NCBI GenBank assembly: GCA_002897695.1
Contig: BDTG01000040.1
Location: forward strand, 1-8,862
Reading direction: 5' to 3'
Length of the DNA stretch: 8,862 nt
Source of the DNA: a bacterium BMS3Abin14
GTDB taxonomy: Bacteria; BMS3Abin14
A model generated the notes under the pieces. The model was not told where the DNA came from. It saw nothing but the letters and a program-made list of their open reading frames with translations, and ran no database searches. Made by a program: the position numbers and the translations under genes. How positions within the stretch are numbered: the stretch's first letter is position 1; each line of letters starts with the position of its first letter. Shown one piece after another: positions 1-6,636 of the stretch.

Positions 1-1197
1 GAGTCTGCAGCACATGGACCTTGCGTCATCGGGTGACATGTCGGAGTTGATAAAGTTGGCGAAATAGGGGATGCCGTATTTAGCGGTGGCTTCCCATAAC
101 CCATGCAGGTCAGGCTCATCCCAGGGAAAATCATGTGTGATGTTGTAGGTGGGGATCGGGAAAGTGAAGACCCGCCCTTTGGCGTCCCCTTCACACAGGA
201 CCTCCAGGAAAGCCCTGTTGAGCATATTCATCTCATGCTGAAATTCCGCGTATGTCTCCTCCTGCGCTTTGCCGCCGATTATAACCGGCTCCCCAGCCAG
301 GACCGTCGGAGGATGCAGATCGAGCGTCAGGTTGGTGAAGGGCGTCTGAAAGCCGACTCTCGTCGGCACATTGATGTTGAAGATGAATTCCTGAAGGGCC
401 TGTTTGACCTCTCTGTATTCCAGCCCGTCGTATCGGATGAAGGGTGCCAAAAGGGTGTCAAAGTTGGAAAATGCCTGTGCACCGGCGGCTTCGCCCTGCA
501 GGGTGTAGAAAAAGTTGACGATCTGTCCCAAAGCTGTCCGGAAATGGCGTGCGGGGCTGCTCTCCGATTTCCCTGGCGCACCCCTGAAACCCACACGCAG
601 AATATCCTGCAGGTCCCAGCCTACACAGTAAGCTGCGAGCTGTCCCAGATCGTGAACGTGCAGATCCCCTGATGCATGAGCCTCCCGGATTTCAGGGGAA
701 TAGATCTTGTTAAGCCAATATTCCTTGCATACTTCACTGGAAACGAAATTGTTTAACCCCTGCAGGGAATATCCCATGTTGCTGTTTTCTTTCACCTTCC
801 AATCCAGGCGTTCCAGGTAGCTGTCGATCAGATCGATATCGGCTTTCTGAACGAGTTCCCGGATGCGGGCATGCTGATCACGGTAAATGATATATGCCTT
901 TGCCGTTTTTTTGTATGGGGATTCCAGCAGGATTTCTTCAACGACATCCTGAATCCTTTCGACGGTTGGCAGGTCGTCTACCATTATAATTCCAGCCAGG
1001 GCAAGGGCTTTAATGGTAAGCTTGAGGGCCATGTTCTCATCGAACTCCCCGGTTGCTTTGCCCGCCTTATGGATGGCTTTCGTTATCTTTGATGCCCGGA
1101 AGGGGACGACCCTCCCATCCCGCTTCAGGATTTGAGTGAAATTCCCCGCTTCGTTCTTTTTTGCCGCTTCACGAACTGATTCCGTTGAGGTGTCCAT
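1..1197 (-). CDS. nrdD: Anaerobic (class III) ribonucleoside-triphosphate reductase, 5' part; runs off the left edge
   Basis: Reduces ribonucleoside triphosphates to deoxyribonucleotides in the cytoplasm under anaerobiosis, using a glycyl radical installed by the NrdG activase. The 399 codons in the window are open with no stop. An ATP-cone allosteric domain spans about residues 19-107 (KRDGRVVPF near 25-33, PTVERIQDVVE near 77-87, AYIIYR at 101-106). The catalytic barrel follows, with GDLHVHDLG (177-185), AQAFSNFD (240-247) and QTPFTNLTLDL (284-294). The visible part ends at RSMCCRL, the conserved double-cysteine region expected to hold the thiyl-radical cysteine. Family members are about 650-780 residues, so the C-terminal glycyl-radical site lies outside the window and nrdG is not seen. 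The start ATG at 1195-1197 follows AGGAAAGGAG with a 6-nt spacer. Upstream are a B12 riboswitch and NrdR-like operators. The family assignment is firm. Confidence 0.95.
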   Translation of the reverse strand, partial: MDTSTESVREAAKKNEAGNFTQILKRDGRVVPFRASKITKAIHKAGKATGEFDENMALKLTIKALALAGIIMVDDLPTVERIQDVVEEILLESPYKKTAKAYIIYRDQHARIRELVQKADIDLIDSYLERLDWKVKENSNMGYSLQGLNNFVSSEVCKEYWLNKIYSPEIREAHASGDLHVHDLGQLAAYCVGWDLQDILRVGFRGAPGKSESSPARHFRTALGQIVNFFYTLQGEAAGAQAFSNFDTLLAPFIRYDGLEYREVKQALQEFIFNINVPTRVGFQTPFTNLTLDLHPPTVLAGEPVIIGGKAQEETYAEFQHEMNMLNRAFLEVLCEGDAKGRVFTFPIPTYNITHDFPWDEPDLHGLWEATAKYGIPYFANFINSDMSPDDARSMCCRL

Positions 1198-1213
1198 ACC
1201 CGGCTCCTTTCCT

Positions 1214-1243
1214 GTGGATGCACCTATGAACAGGTGCATCCAC
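1214..1243 (-). repeat. Perfect 12-bp hairpin directly upstream of the nrdD ribosome binding site
   Basis: GTGGATGCACCT and its exact reverse complement AGGTGCATCCAC are separated by a 6-nt loop. In the nrdD mRNA the hairpin ends at the base immediately before the AGGAAAGGAG Shine-Dalgarno tract. No U-run follows, so it is not an intrinsic terminator. It may belong to the riboswitch expression platform, stabilise the 5' end, or keep the ribosome site open. The structure is certain as sequence; its role is inferred. Confidence 0.7.
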
Positions 1244-1253
1244 TAACGCATCC

Positions 1254-1271
1254 CACGTCCCCTCGGACGTG
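1254..1271 (-). repeat. Perfect 7-bp hairpin in the nrdD leader
   Basis: CACGTCC and GGACGTG flank a 4-nt loop. In the transcript the loop reads GAGG. It lies 10 nt upstream of the larger 1214-1243 hairpin, between the B12 riboswitch and the nrdD start. The GAGG loop resembles a Shine-Dalgarno core, but no good start codon follows at the right distance. It could take part in leader folding; the function is unknown. Confidence 0.55.
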
Positions 1272-1398
1272 ACAGTGGTCTTTGGGAGAATTTCAGACAG
1301 CCGTGAGCTATGAGACAGGAATTTCTCAACAGGTATTCTGCCAGGCTGAACGCATCTTCCCTCGAAGGCGACGATCAATATACCGCGCTATTCGGCGG

Positions 1399-1590
1399 GT
1401 CGCCGGCAGGTCTTCGGACTTGTAGGCAGGTGATCCTCTCTGGAGGATCCGTTCCTACTGGCCGCCGCTTCCCAGCCCTTTGGGCCAGTGCTTATTGGCG
1501 ACGTTCGTTCCTACTTACCGCTGCGGGGCAGCCCCGGATTCTCACCGGGTTCCCTTGTATAACACTCCAAATAAGGAGTGTACCGGCAAC
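1399..1590 (-). promoter_or_regulatory. Cobalamin (B12) riboswitch in the nrdD leader
   Basis: Read on the minus strand, the region has the conserved AdoCbl-riboswitch elements in order. They are a GGGAA-like segment, GGTGAGAATCC, the GCTGCCCCGCAGCGGTAAG core (plus-strand 1514-1553), a variable peripheral domain, and the B12 box AGTCCGAAGACCTGCC (plus-strand 1405-1420). The two ends close a P1 helix of 8 pairs between 1583-1590 and 1399-1406, one of them G-U. Binding of adenosylcobalamin would be expected to switch off the downstream gene, here nrdD about 200 nt away. B12 repression of B12-independent reductases is known in bacteria that also carry a B12-dependent class II enzyme. The class is very secure. 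The expression platform (transcriptional or translational) is not clear, since no U-tailed terminator is seen before the start codon. Confidence 0.95.
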
Positions 1591-1593
1591 AAA

Positions 1594-1609
1594 GCACTAT
1601 ATATAGTAG
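1594..1609. promoter_or_regulatory. NrdR box 1, overlapping the nrdD -10 element
   Basis: GCACTATATATAGTAG matches the NrdR-box consensus ACACWATATATWGTGT at 13 of 16 positions, including the whole central CACTATATATAGT palindrome. NrdR is the ATP-cone repressor of ribonucleotide reductase genes. The box covers the predicted -10 hexamer (1598-1603), so bound repressor would block RNA polymerase. A second box lies 32 bp away. The nrdR gene itself is not in the window. Confidence 0.8.
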
Positions 1610-1626
1610 TCAGAATGTAATGTCAA
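1598..1626 (-). promoter_or_regulatory. Sigma70-type promoter for the riboswitch-nrdD transcript
   Basis: Reading leftwards on the minus strand, a perfect -35 TTGACA (1621-1626) is followed by a 17-bp spacer and a -10 TATATA (1598-1603, 4 of 6 consensus). The expected start, about 7 nt on, falls at about 1590-1591, which is the first base of the riboswitch P1 helix. This coincidence, plus the overlapping NrdR boxes, supports the call. Confidence 0.8.
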
Positions 1627-1641
1627 TACAAGATAATGTAT
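1626..1641. promoter_or_regulatory. NrdR box 2, at the upstream edge of the nrdD -35 element
   Basis: ATACAAGATAATGTAT matches the NrdR consensus at 12 of 16 positions. It begins 32 bp from the start of box 1, about three helical turns, which is the typical tandem spacing that puts both boxes on the same DNA face. Box 2 is weaker than box 1 alone; the phasing is what makes it credible. Confidence 0.7.
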
Positions 1642-1824
1642 ACCAGGGTCGGTGTCAGACCATTGAAGGGAAGACAGCACTGAATCTGGCTATCGAAAGG
1701 TCAATTCAACAGATTTTCTGCCCAAAGTACTCTGGCACCGGTTTTGTTTCATCCAGAGATAGAATTGGATTTTGCGGAGATGATTACGTTGATTTTATCT
1801 TGCCCCTGACATTTGTAGTGGGGA

Positions 1825-2367
1825 CTATTGCGCCAGGTCAATTGTTTTCGATAGCTGGTATAAAGAAAGTGCATTATCATAAAAAACCTTTTCTGCGTAC
1901 CCTCCCAGAGCGTCTATAAGCAAACGGATATCATCGTCAGAATATGGCCTGGGTGCACGTGTTGACGGTCTGTCCGTTCCAAAAATCAGAGCATCAGGGT
2001 TTGCTTTACAGACATCTTGCAATGCCTGTTTGACATCAAAATCAACTCGACCAAAGCCGGTTGCTTTAACCTTTACACCACGCTCCACAAGCCAGAGCAA
2101 CGTTTTAAATCCTTTCTTTGACAGCCCCAGATGGTCAATGCTGACAGCAGGCAGTTTGATCAACCTGTCTTTAAGGTTGTCCAATTCAGAGGAGTCCACA
2201 TAAAGTTCAACATGCCATTTTGCCAAGTCGTACACTTGCTCGGCCAAACTTTCCAGATACTGAAGTTTCTCTGACCCTCCACGTTTGATGTTGAACCGTA
2301 CCGCTTTGACCCCAGCTTCGTTAAGCCGGGTAATTTCTTGGTCTGTGACAGTTACAGGTAACTGGGT
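1825..2367 (-). pseudogene. Amidohydrolase (COG3618 / amidohydrolase_2, TIM-barrel hydrolase), N-terminally truncated
   Basis: About 180 codons resemble the C-terminal two thirds of predicted TIM-barrel metal-dependent hydrolases related to 2-pyrone-4,6-dicarboxylate lactonase. Visible landmarks are TQLPVTVTD at the broken end, GVKAVRFNIKRGG, SIDHLGLS with its histidine, and LIFGTDRPSTRAPRPYSDDDI with the conserved FGTD aspartate. Family members are about 270-300 residues, and the missing N-terminus would carry the HxH metal-binding motif, so the remnant is probably inactive. The frame stays open a further 81 nt into the transposase region up to 2448, but that extension is antisense to the transposase and is not genuine. 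The stop is at 1825-1827. The roughly 180 nt between it and the nrdD promoter shows no gene or convincing terminator. The true substrate cannot be told. Confidence 0.8.
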
Positions 2368-3504
2368 ATCTCCAGTCGCAAACTGGAACGGGCGACATAT
2401 GATTCTGTGGCCTTTCGCTGCATTGCCGCCAACGATCACCCCGACCACGATACGATTGCCGCCTTTCGCAGGCGTTTTCTACCTGAGTTGGCCCCGCTCT
2501 TCGTCCAGATTCTGCTCATCGCCCGGCAGTTGGGGATTTTAAAGCTGGGCAAAGTCAGCCTCGATGGGACCAAGATCAAAGCCAACGCCTCTAAGCACCG
2601 AGCCTTGAGCTGGAAGCATGCCCGCAAGCTTGAAGCTAAACTCAAGGCTGAGGTCAAAGACCTTCTGAGACAGGCCGAAGAGGCCGATCAATCCGACATC
2701 CCCGACGGCATGGATATCCCGGCCGAACTGGCTCGCCGAGAAGACCGGCTGGCCGCCATTGCCGGAGCTAAGGCCGAAATCGAACAACGGGCTGCCGCGC
2801 GGTATGCGGAGGAACAGGCCGACTATGAAAAAAAGCTCGTTGCGCGTCAAGCCAAAGAACAGAAGACCGGCAAGAAAACCGGTGGCAAAAAGCCCAAGGC
2901 ACCCGTTGCCGGGCCCCGGGACAAGGATCAGGTCAACCTCACCGATGAAGAATCCCGGATCATGCCCATTTCCGGTGGTGGTTTCGACCAGTGTTACAAT
3001 GCTCAGGCCAGTGTTGATATCGAAACCATGCTGATTCTTGGTAGCCACCTTACTCAGAACCCTAACGACAAAATGGAAATGGAACCCGCACTTGAGGCTT
3101 TAAGCGCTCTACCAGAGAGCCTCGGTGCTGTTGATACCGTGCTGGCCGATGCTGGTTACCACAGTGAAGCCAATGTCGATCATTGTCTTCAACACGAGAT
3201 TCTCCCGCATATCAGTGCTGGACGCGAGACACATAATCAGACGCTCAAAGAACGATTCGGCGATCCGGATCCCTTGCCTGAGGATGCCGATGAAATCACA
3301 AAGATGAAGCACCGATTGAAAACCAGAGACGGCCGTGTTCTTTACGCTAAACGAAAATGCACCGTCGAACCGGTCTTCGGGATTATCAAGGCCATTATGG
3401 GTTTCCGGCAGTTTCAACTCCGCGGGGTGAAGCTCGTCAGTGGAGAGTGGGACCTGGTCTGCATGGCCTGGAATCTGAAGCGGTTACATACCCTGGCGGC
3501 ATAA
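2368..3504 (+). pseudogene. IS1182-family transposase, N-terminally truncated
   Basis: DDE transposase that would move its own insertion sequence. Family similarity begins at SSRKLERATYDSVAFR (from about 2371). A stop at 2359-2361 lies just upstream in frame, and the N-terminal DNA-binding part of IS1182 transposases (normally about 450-550 residues) is absent. The first usable start is GTG at 2407, giving 365 residues. Numbering from it, the catalytic triad is visible: D53 in SLDGTKIKA, D248 in VLADAGYHSEA and E321 in CTVEPVFGIIK. A lysine/alanine-rich coiled-coil insertion covers about 66-165, followed by EESRIMPISGGGFDQCYNAQ. The C-terminus (SGEWDLVCMAWNLKRL) is complete. The catalytic core is intact, but without the N-terminus and left end the element should be immobile. 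Confidence 0.88.
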
Positions 3505-3551
3505 ACCCGCCTGATAGTCCCTTCTTTCATCTCAAAATAACGGAACAATGA

Positions 3552-3584
3552 CCAATGGGGGCAATAAATCGTGATGCCCCTTGG
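3552..3584. terminator. Hairpin between the transposase and cynS genes, possible terminator
   Basis: CCAA plus GGGGCA pair with TGCCCC plus TTGG, giving ten pairs with a 2-nt bulge and an 11-nt loop. It lies 47 nt after the transposase stop and 69 nt past the cynS stop on the other strand. There is no strong T-run on either side, so termination, possibly in both directions for these convergent genes, is only a suggestion. Confidence 0.4.
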
Positions 3585-3586
3585 AA

Positions 3587-3609
3587 ATTTCAACAGCTGC
3601 TGTTCAAAT
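3587..3609. repeat. Near-perfect 23-bp palindrome downstream of cynS
   Basis: ATTT-C-AACAGC-T-GCTGTT-C-AAAT has only the C/C pair mismatched. It lies between the convergent transposase and cynS genes. It could be an insertion-sequence end structure, a transcription-end hairpin or a protein-binding site; nothing visible decides among these. Confidence 0.5.
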
Positions 3610-3652
3610 CGTCAGTCATGACTCGTTGCTGATGGACAAGTCCGACGGACTG

Positions 3653-4102
3653 CTAGTATTTCTTGTAGGGCAGGAACTTCCCGGACATGATCACCTTGAC
3701 CCTGTCGCCGTTGGGGTCTTCCTCTTTTTCCACCTTGAAGGAGAAATCGATGGCGCTCATGATGCCATCGCCGAACTTCTCGTGGACGACCGATTTGAAT
3801 GGGTAGCCGAAGACCTGGAGGATCTCATACAGGCGATAAATGAGGGGGTCAGTGGGAACGACAGGCCCCAAGCCCTTGTTCGGGAAGGATGTCAGGAAAT
3901 ACTCGAAAGTCTCCCTGTCTTCCTCCAGCCCGAGCTCGGAAACGATTTTGGCGGCTTCCTCGGCATTAGCCTGCATCTGGCCGTAGAGCAGTGCGGCAAC
4001 CCACACCTCGTCATGGCCTATCGCTTGTCCAAGTGCCGTAAAAGTCAGCCCCTTTTCCTCTTTTGCGTCAAGCAATACCTCAGTGTACTCAGTTATATCC
4101 AT
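3653..4102 (-). CDS. cynS: Cyanate hydratase (cyanase)
   Basis: Converts cyanate and bicarbonate to carbon dioxide and carbamate, which decays to ammonia and more carbon dioxide; it detoxifies cyanate and yields nitrogen in the cytoplasm. The protein is 149 residues (E. coli CynS 156). An N-terminal helical, HTH-like domain (about 10-75) precedes the C-terminal catalytic dimerisation domain. Catalytic residues align as R90 and E93 in DPLIYRLYE and S116 in [11 protein letters not shown], equivalent to E. coli R96, E99 and S122, so it should be active as the usual decamer. The ATG at 4102 is chosen over one 25 codons upstream because GGAAAGGAG sits 6 nt before it and homology begins there. No carbonic anhydrase or cyanate transporter gene is adjacent, so it appears to be a single-gene unit. 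Its promoter is not obvious. Confidence 0.95.
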   Translation of the reverse strand: MDITEYTEVLLDAKEEKGLTFTALGQAIGHDEVWVAALLYGQMQANAEEAAKIVSELGLEEDRETFEYFLTSFPNKGLGPVVPTDPLIYRLYEILQVFGYPFKSVVHEKFGDGIMSAIDFSFKVEKEEDPNGDRVKVIMSGKFLPYKKY

Positions 4103-4327
4103 GGATTCTCCTTTCCTGATACGGTTACAGAGATAAAATTCCCTGATTGTAAAACCAGGTGTGCGCCAAGTCGGCAACGGTCCCTAATGTAAAGAATTTT
4201 GGTATGACCAGTAGAATTCGGGTTTGCTCAACTATATATATACTTTTCGGATTTGGAAATGGTTTTCGCCCCATCTTCCCGCCCGTCAGGTGAGGCCCAT
4301 ACGTTCATCAAAGCGGTCTGTGGGACA

Positions 4328-4534
4328 GGCGGGCACAAAGTATACACCCCCGTTGTCAGGCACTCCGGCGGCGAGCTGCTCAATCTCCCGGGTACCGGAA
4401 ACATTGTCTAAAATCCAGGCGAGTTTTCCACCTGAAAAGTAGGGGGCAAGCACCAGGCCGGTTTTTTCGCGGAACATCCGTTCCATCCCATCCTGCTTCA
4501 GGCGATCGGTCAAGCCCGCTGCCCTCCTGTCCTG
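4328..4534 (-). pseudogene. glpK: Glycerol kinase remnant with large internal deletions
   Basis: Within a longer open frame (4286-4720), two blocks are recognisably GlpK. Block 1 (4385-4534) reads from [12 protein letters not shown] through [16 protein letters not shown] to [12 protein letters not shown] and matches roughly residues 100-150 of an intact kinase. Block 2 (4328-4384) reads [19 protein letters not shown] and matches a segment about 150-200 residues further on. The blocks are fused in frame, with ATP-binding and most substrate-binding parts lost. The next residues, TDRFDERM, faintly resemble the DRRFEPRM segment near the GlpK C-terminus, which would make a third block. Upstream residues 1-62 of the frame match nothing I recognise. 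Intact GlpK is about 500 residues; it phosphorylates glycerol to glycerol 3-phosphate. This is a non-functional relic or an assembly artefact. Confidence 0.75.
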
Positions 4535-4624
4535 GTCCTCGGCGCGGTCAGGACATAGGTAACATGCGGCCCTTGTGAAAAACCCGGACAGTTTACGTGT
4601 TGCTTGCCGGGGTTTAATTGGAAC

Positions 4625-4653
4625 TTGACTCGATTGCTCCTTGTAATTAGGAT
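4625..4653 (+). promoter_or_regulatory. Possible sigma70 promoter for the sensor kinase gene
   Basis: TTGACT (4625-4630) and TAGGAT (4648-4653) are separated by 17 bp, matching the consensus hexamers at 5 and 4 of 6. It would give a leader of about 155 nt. The 282-nt gap between the glpK remnant and the kinase also holds a TTTTTCC/GGAAAAA inverted repeat (4681-4713) that could bind a regulator. This is only a sequence match. Confidence 0.35.
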
Positions 4654-4816
4654 ACTCTGAATGTCCAAAGCTTATTGATGTTTTTCCTGGGTTGAGGATC
4701 GCCTGGGGAAAAATGTCCATTTAATATGGCGAACCCGGGAGAGATGGAAGCTGGTTGATTATGAACAATCTCCGGCAGAACGTCTCCCACTCCTTCTTTG
4801 GAAAAATGGTGCTTCC

Positions 4817-6496
4817 ATGGAGTATCCGAGTGACCTGCTAAACCTCATCGGTGAAGTCGATCTGGAGGAGATTCTCACTGTTTTTACGAGAGCAATGGGT
4901 GTGGCGTCCATTATCACCCATGTAGACGGGACGCCCATCACCAAACCGCACAATTTCACGCGACTTTGTGAGAGGTATTGCAGAACTACCAAGGAAGGCA
5001 TAAAGAAGTGTAAACAGAGTGACAGGTACGGAGGAAGGGAATCGGCCCGAAAAAGGGAGCCGGTAATCTACAATTGTCTCAACGCGGGGCTGATCGATTG
5101 TGCGGCTCCAGTGGTTGTTGATGGGTATCACCTTGCTACCGTTTTGTGCGGCCAGGTGCTGGAAGAACCCTTGGAAGATGATGTGGCCCGGGAGAATGCT
5201 CTTTCCATAGGGATTTCAGATATTTCAGGATATATGCTGGAGTTGGCGCAGATTCCGATCATGAGCCGCTCACGCCTCCTGGACATTGTCAACCTGATGG
5301 CGCTTATCACGAAAACGGTGAGCGAGTTGGTGCTTGGAAAGTATCGGCTTTTCAAGAGTTCCCAGGAATACCTGAATGTTCTCATCAACAGCGTTTCCGA
5401 CAGCATTATTTCAACGGACAACGAACACAACATCACCATGGTCAACAATGCCAGTGAGCATATTTTTCAATGGGATACCAGCGAACTGGCCGGCAGATCA
5501 ATTCTGTCACTGCTGGCGGGTCAGAAATCTGTGGATACTTATCTGGATAAAGCCTCAAACCATTGCCAAGAGAAGAGCTGGTTAGGAGAACTGCTTGCGA
5601 AGAAATCGGACCAGACCGAATTTCCAGTCCGTTTGTCTATCTCTGCCATCGTCGATCCTGAAAAAGAGGTAAATACGGGATATGTCGCGGTAGTTCGCGA
5701 TATCTCGGAAGAAAAAAAGGTCCAGCGAATGAAAGAAGAATTGGTTGCCATGGTGACTCACGATATGAGGAACCCTGTTCTTTCGGTTGGAAAAGCCCTT
5801 CAACTTCTGGCTGCTTCCGATCTTGCTTTTGGTGAACGACAATTAGAGATCCTTACCATGGCCATCGGAACCACGAACCATATCTATGGGCTTGCCAACG
5901 ACCTGCTGGATAATTACCGAAGCGAAACCGGGCAGCTCAGCCTTTTCAAAACCATTTTCGACATCAGGGATATTGTTCGCAACAGCATCCAACAACTGAA
6001 GTTTTATTCAGACGACAAGGGGATAACCATTCGCTATCGGGTACCACAAGAACCGCTTAAACTGACCGGAGACAGTGTAAGATTAACACGTGTTTTTACC
6101 AATCTCTTTGAAAACGCGATTAAATACAGTCCCGAAGAAGGAATAATTGAGGTGTCCACCATCATGGTCTCCGGTTCCGACCTCAAAAGTGTTGAAAATA
6201 GCGTTCCCTCCCATCACAAGAAGGTTCTGGTGGATGGGAGGTTTTACATTCTAAGTGAGATCATAGACGGTGGAGTGGGCATCCCGGAAAAGTACCAGAA
6301 CTCTGTGTTCGATAAATTTTTCACCATTGAAACCATAAATCTTCCGGAAAGAAGGAGCGTGGGTATTGGCCTTGCGGTCTGCCAACAGATGGTGGAAGCC
6401 CATGATGGGTGTATCTGGGTGAAATCCCCCATGACACAATGCGGCCCCGGGAGAAATGGAGGCTGCATCTTTTCCTTCATTCTGCCTGCAGTATAA
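4817..6496 (+). CDS. PocR-PAS sensor histidine kinase, soluble
   Basis: Cytoplasmic two-component sensor of 559 residues with no membrane segment. Residues about 6-165 form a PocR domain: LLNLIGEVDLEEIL, the ITHVDGTPIT segment, NFTRLCERYC, NCLNAGLIDCAAPV and LCGQVLEEP, with cysteines 51, 55, 65, 87, 95 and 111. A PAS domain follows at about 182-300. HisKA has H315 in VTHDMRNP as the phosphorylated residue. The ATPase domain shows the N-box NLFENAIKYSP (N429, N433), the G1 box DGGVGIP (484-490, glycine for the usual asparagine) and the G2 box SVGIGLA. PocR domains are predicted to bind small hydrocarbon derivatives such as propanediol. With gldA downstream, glycerol or another diol is a reasonable but unproven signal. 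The ATG at 4817 is the first start codon in frame (the frame is open back to 4679), although its Shine-Dalgarno is weak. Response regulator genes follow. Confidence 0.9.
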   Translation: MEYPSDLLNLIGEVDLEEILTVFTRAMGVASIITHVDGTPITKPHNFTRLCERYCRTTKEGIKKCKQSDRYGGRESARKREPVIYNCLNAGLIDCAAPVVVDGYHLATVLCGQVLEEPLEDDVARENALSIGISDISGYMLELAQIPIMSRSRLLDIVNLMALITKTVSELVLGKYRLFKSSQEYLNVLINSVSDSIISTDNEHNITMVNNASEHIFQWDTSELAGRSILSLLAGQKSVDTYLDKASNHCQEKSWLGELLAKKSDQTEFPVRLSISAIVDPEKEVNTGYVAVVRDISEEKKVQRMKEELVAMVTHDMRNPVLSVGKALQLLAASDLAFGERQLEILTMAIGTTNHIYGLANDLLDNYRSETGQLSLFKTIFDIRDIVRNSIQQLKFYSDDKGITIRYRVPQEPLKLTGDSVRLTRVFTNLFENAIKYSPEEGIIEVSTIMVSGSDLKSVENSVPSHHKKVLVDGRFYILSEIIDGGVGIPEKYQNSVFDKFFTIETINLPERRSVGIGLAVCQQMVEAHDGCIWVKSPMTQCGPGRNGGCIFSFILPAV

Positions 6497-6636
6497 TAGC
6501 TTTGCCTGCGTTGTCAGGTGGACCCGGGTAGTGGCCACCCTGCATTCGGGTTAGGTGTGGAGGATGTGTTTTCGCCGCGTTTTCAGTAACTGTTGATCAC
6601 AGAAGTGATTCGAGTCGTGGTCTGGAGGAAAGGACA

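Larger units (their letters stand above)
2368..3609 (+). mobile_element. Remnant of an IS1182-family insertion sequence lacking its left end
   Basis: This covers the truncated transposase plus its short 3' flank. The left terminal repeat is missing, because transposase homology abuts amidohydrolase coding sequence at about 2365-2371. The right boundary is uncertain: two inverted repeats (3552-3584 and 3587-3609) lie just past the stop and may mark the end. No target-site duplication can be identified with one end lost. Confidence 0.5.

Noticed and set aside
103-672. A 189-codon plus-strand open frame
   Set aside because: It lies antisense to nrdD, whose minus-strand frame is continuous and clearly homologous to class III reductases; the plus-strand protein resembles nothing.
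1169-1378. A 69-codon minus-strand frame in the nrdD leader
   Set aside because: It overlaps the nrdD start and the leader hairpins, lacks a ribosome site and shows no similarity; judged a chance frame.
1645-1665. GGTC...GACC repeat near 1650 as a possible insertion-sequence end
   Set aside because: Only four to five pairs and no partner copy elsewhere in the window.
2368-2448. N-terminal extension of the amidohydrolase frame to an ATG at 2448
   Set aside because: These codons are antisense to well-conserved transposase sequence (SVAFRCIAANDHPDH); the extension is a chance read-through of the joint.
2539-3048. A 169-codon minus-strand open frame
   Set aside because: It is antisense to the transposase coiled-coil region; its composition is explained by the other strand.
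3581-4192. A 203-codon plus-strand open frame
   Set aside because: It is the complement of cynS, which has catalytic residues, expected length and a ribosome site; the antisense product has no recognisable features.
6555-6595. A tiny open frame MCFRRVFSNC after GGAGG upstream of the response regulator
   Set aside because: The Shine-Dalgarno abuts the ATG with no spacer and the peptide is ten residues with no features.
6497-6636. A GC-rich inverted repeat (ACCCG...CGGGT, with GTGGCCAC inside) between kinase and regulator as a terminator
   Set aside because: No T-run follows and the pairing is interrupted; the genes are most simply co-transcribed.
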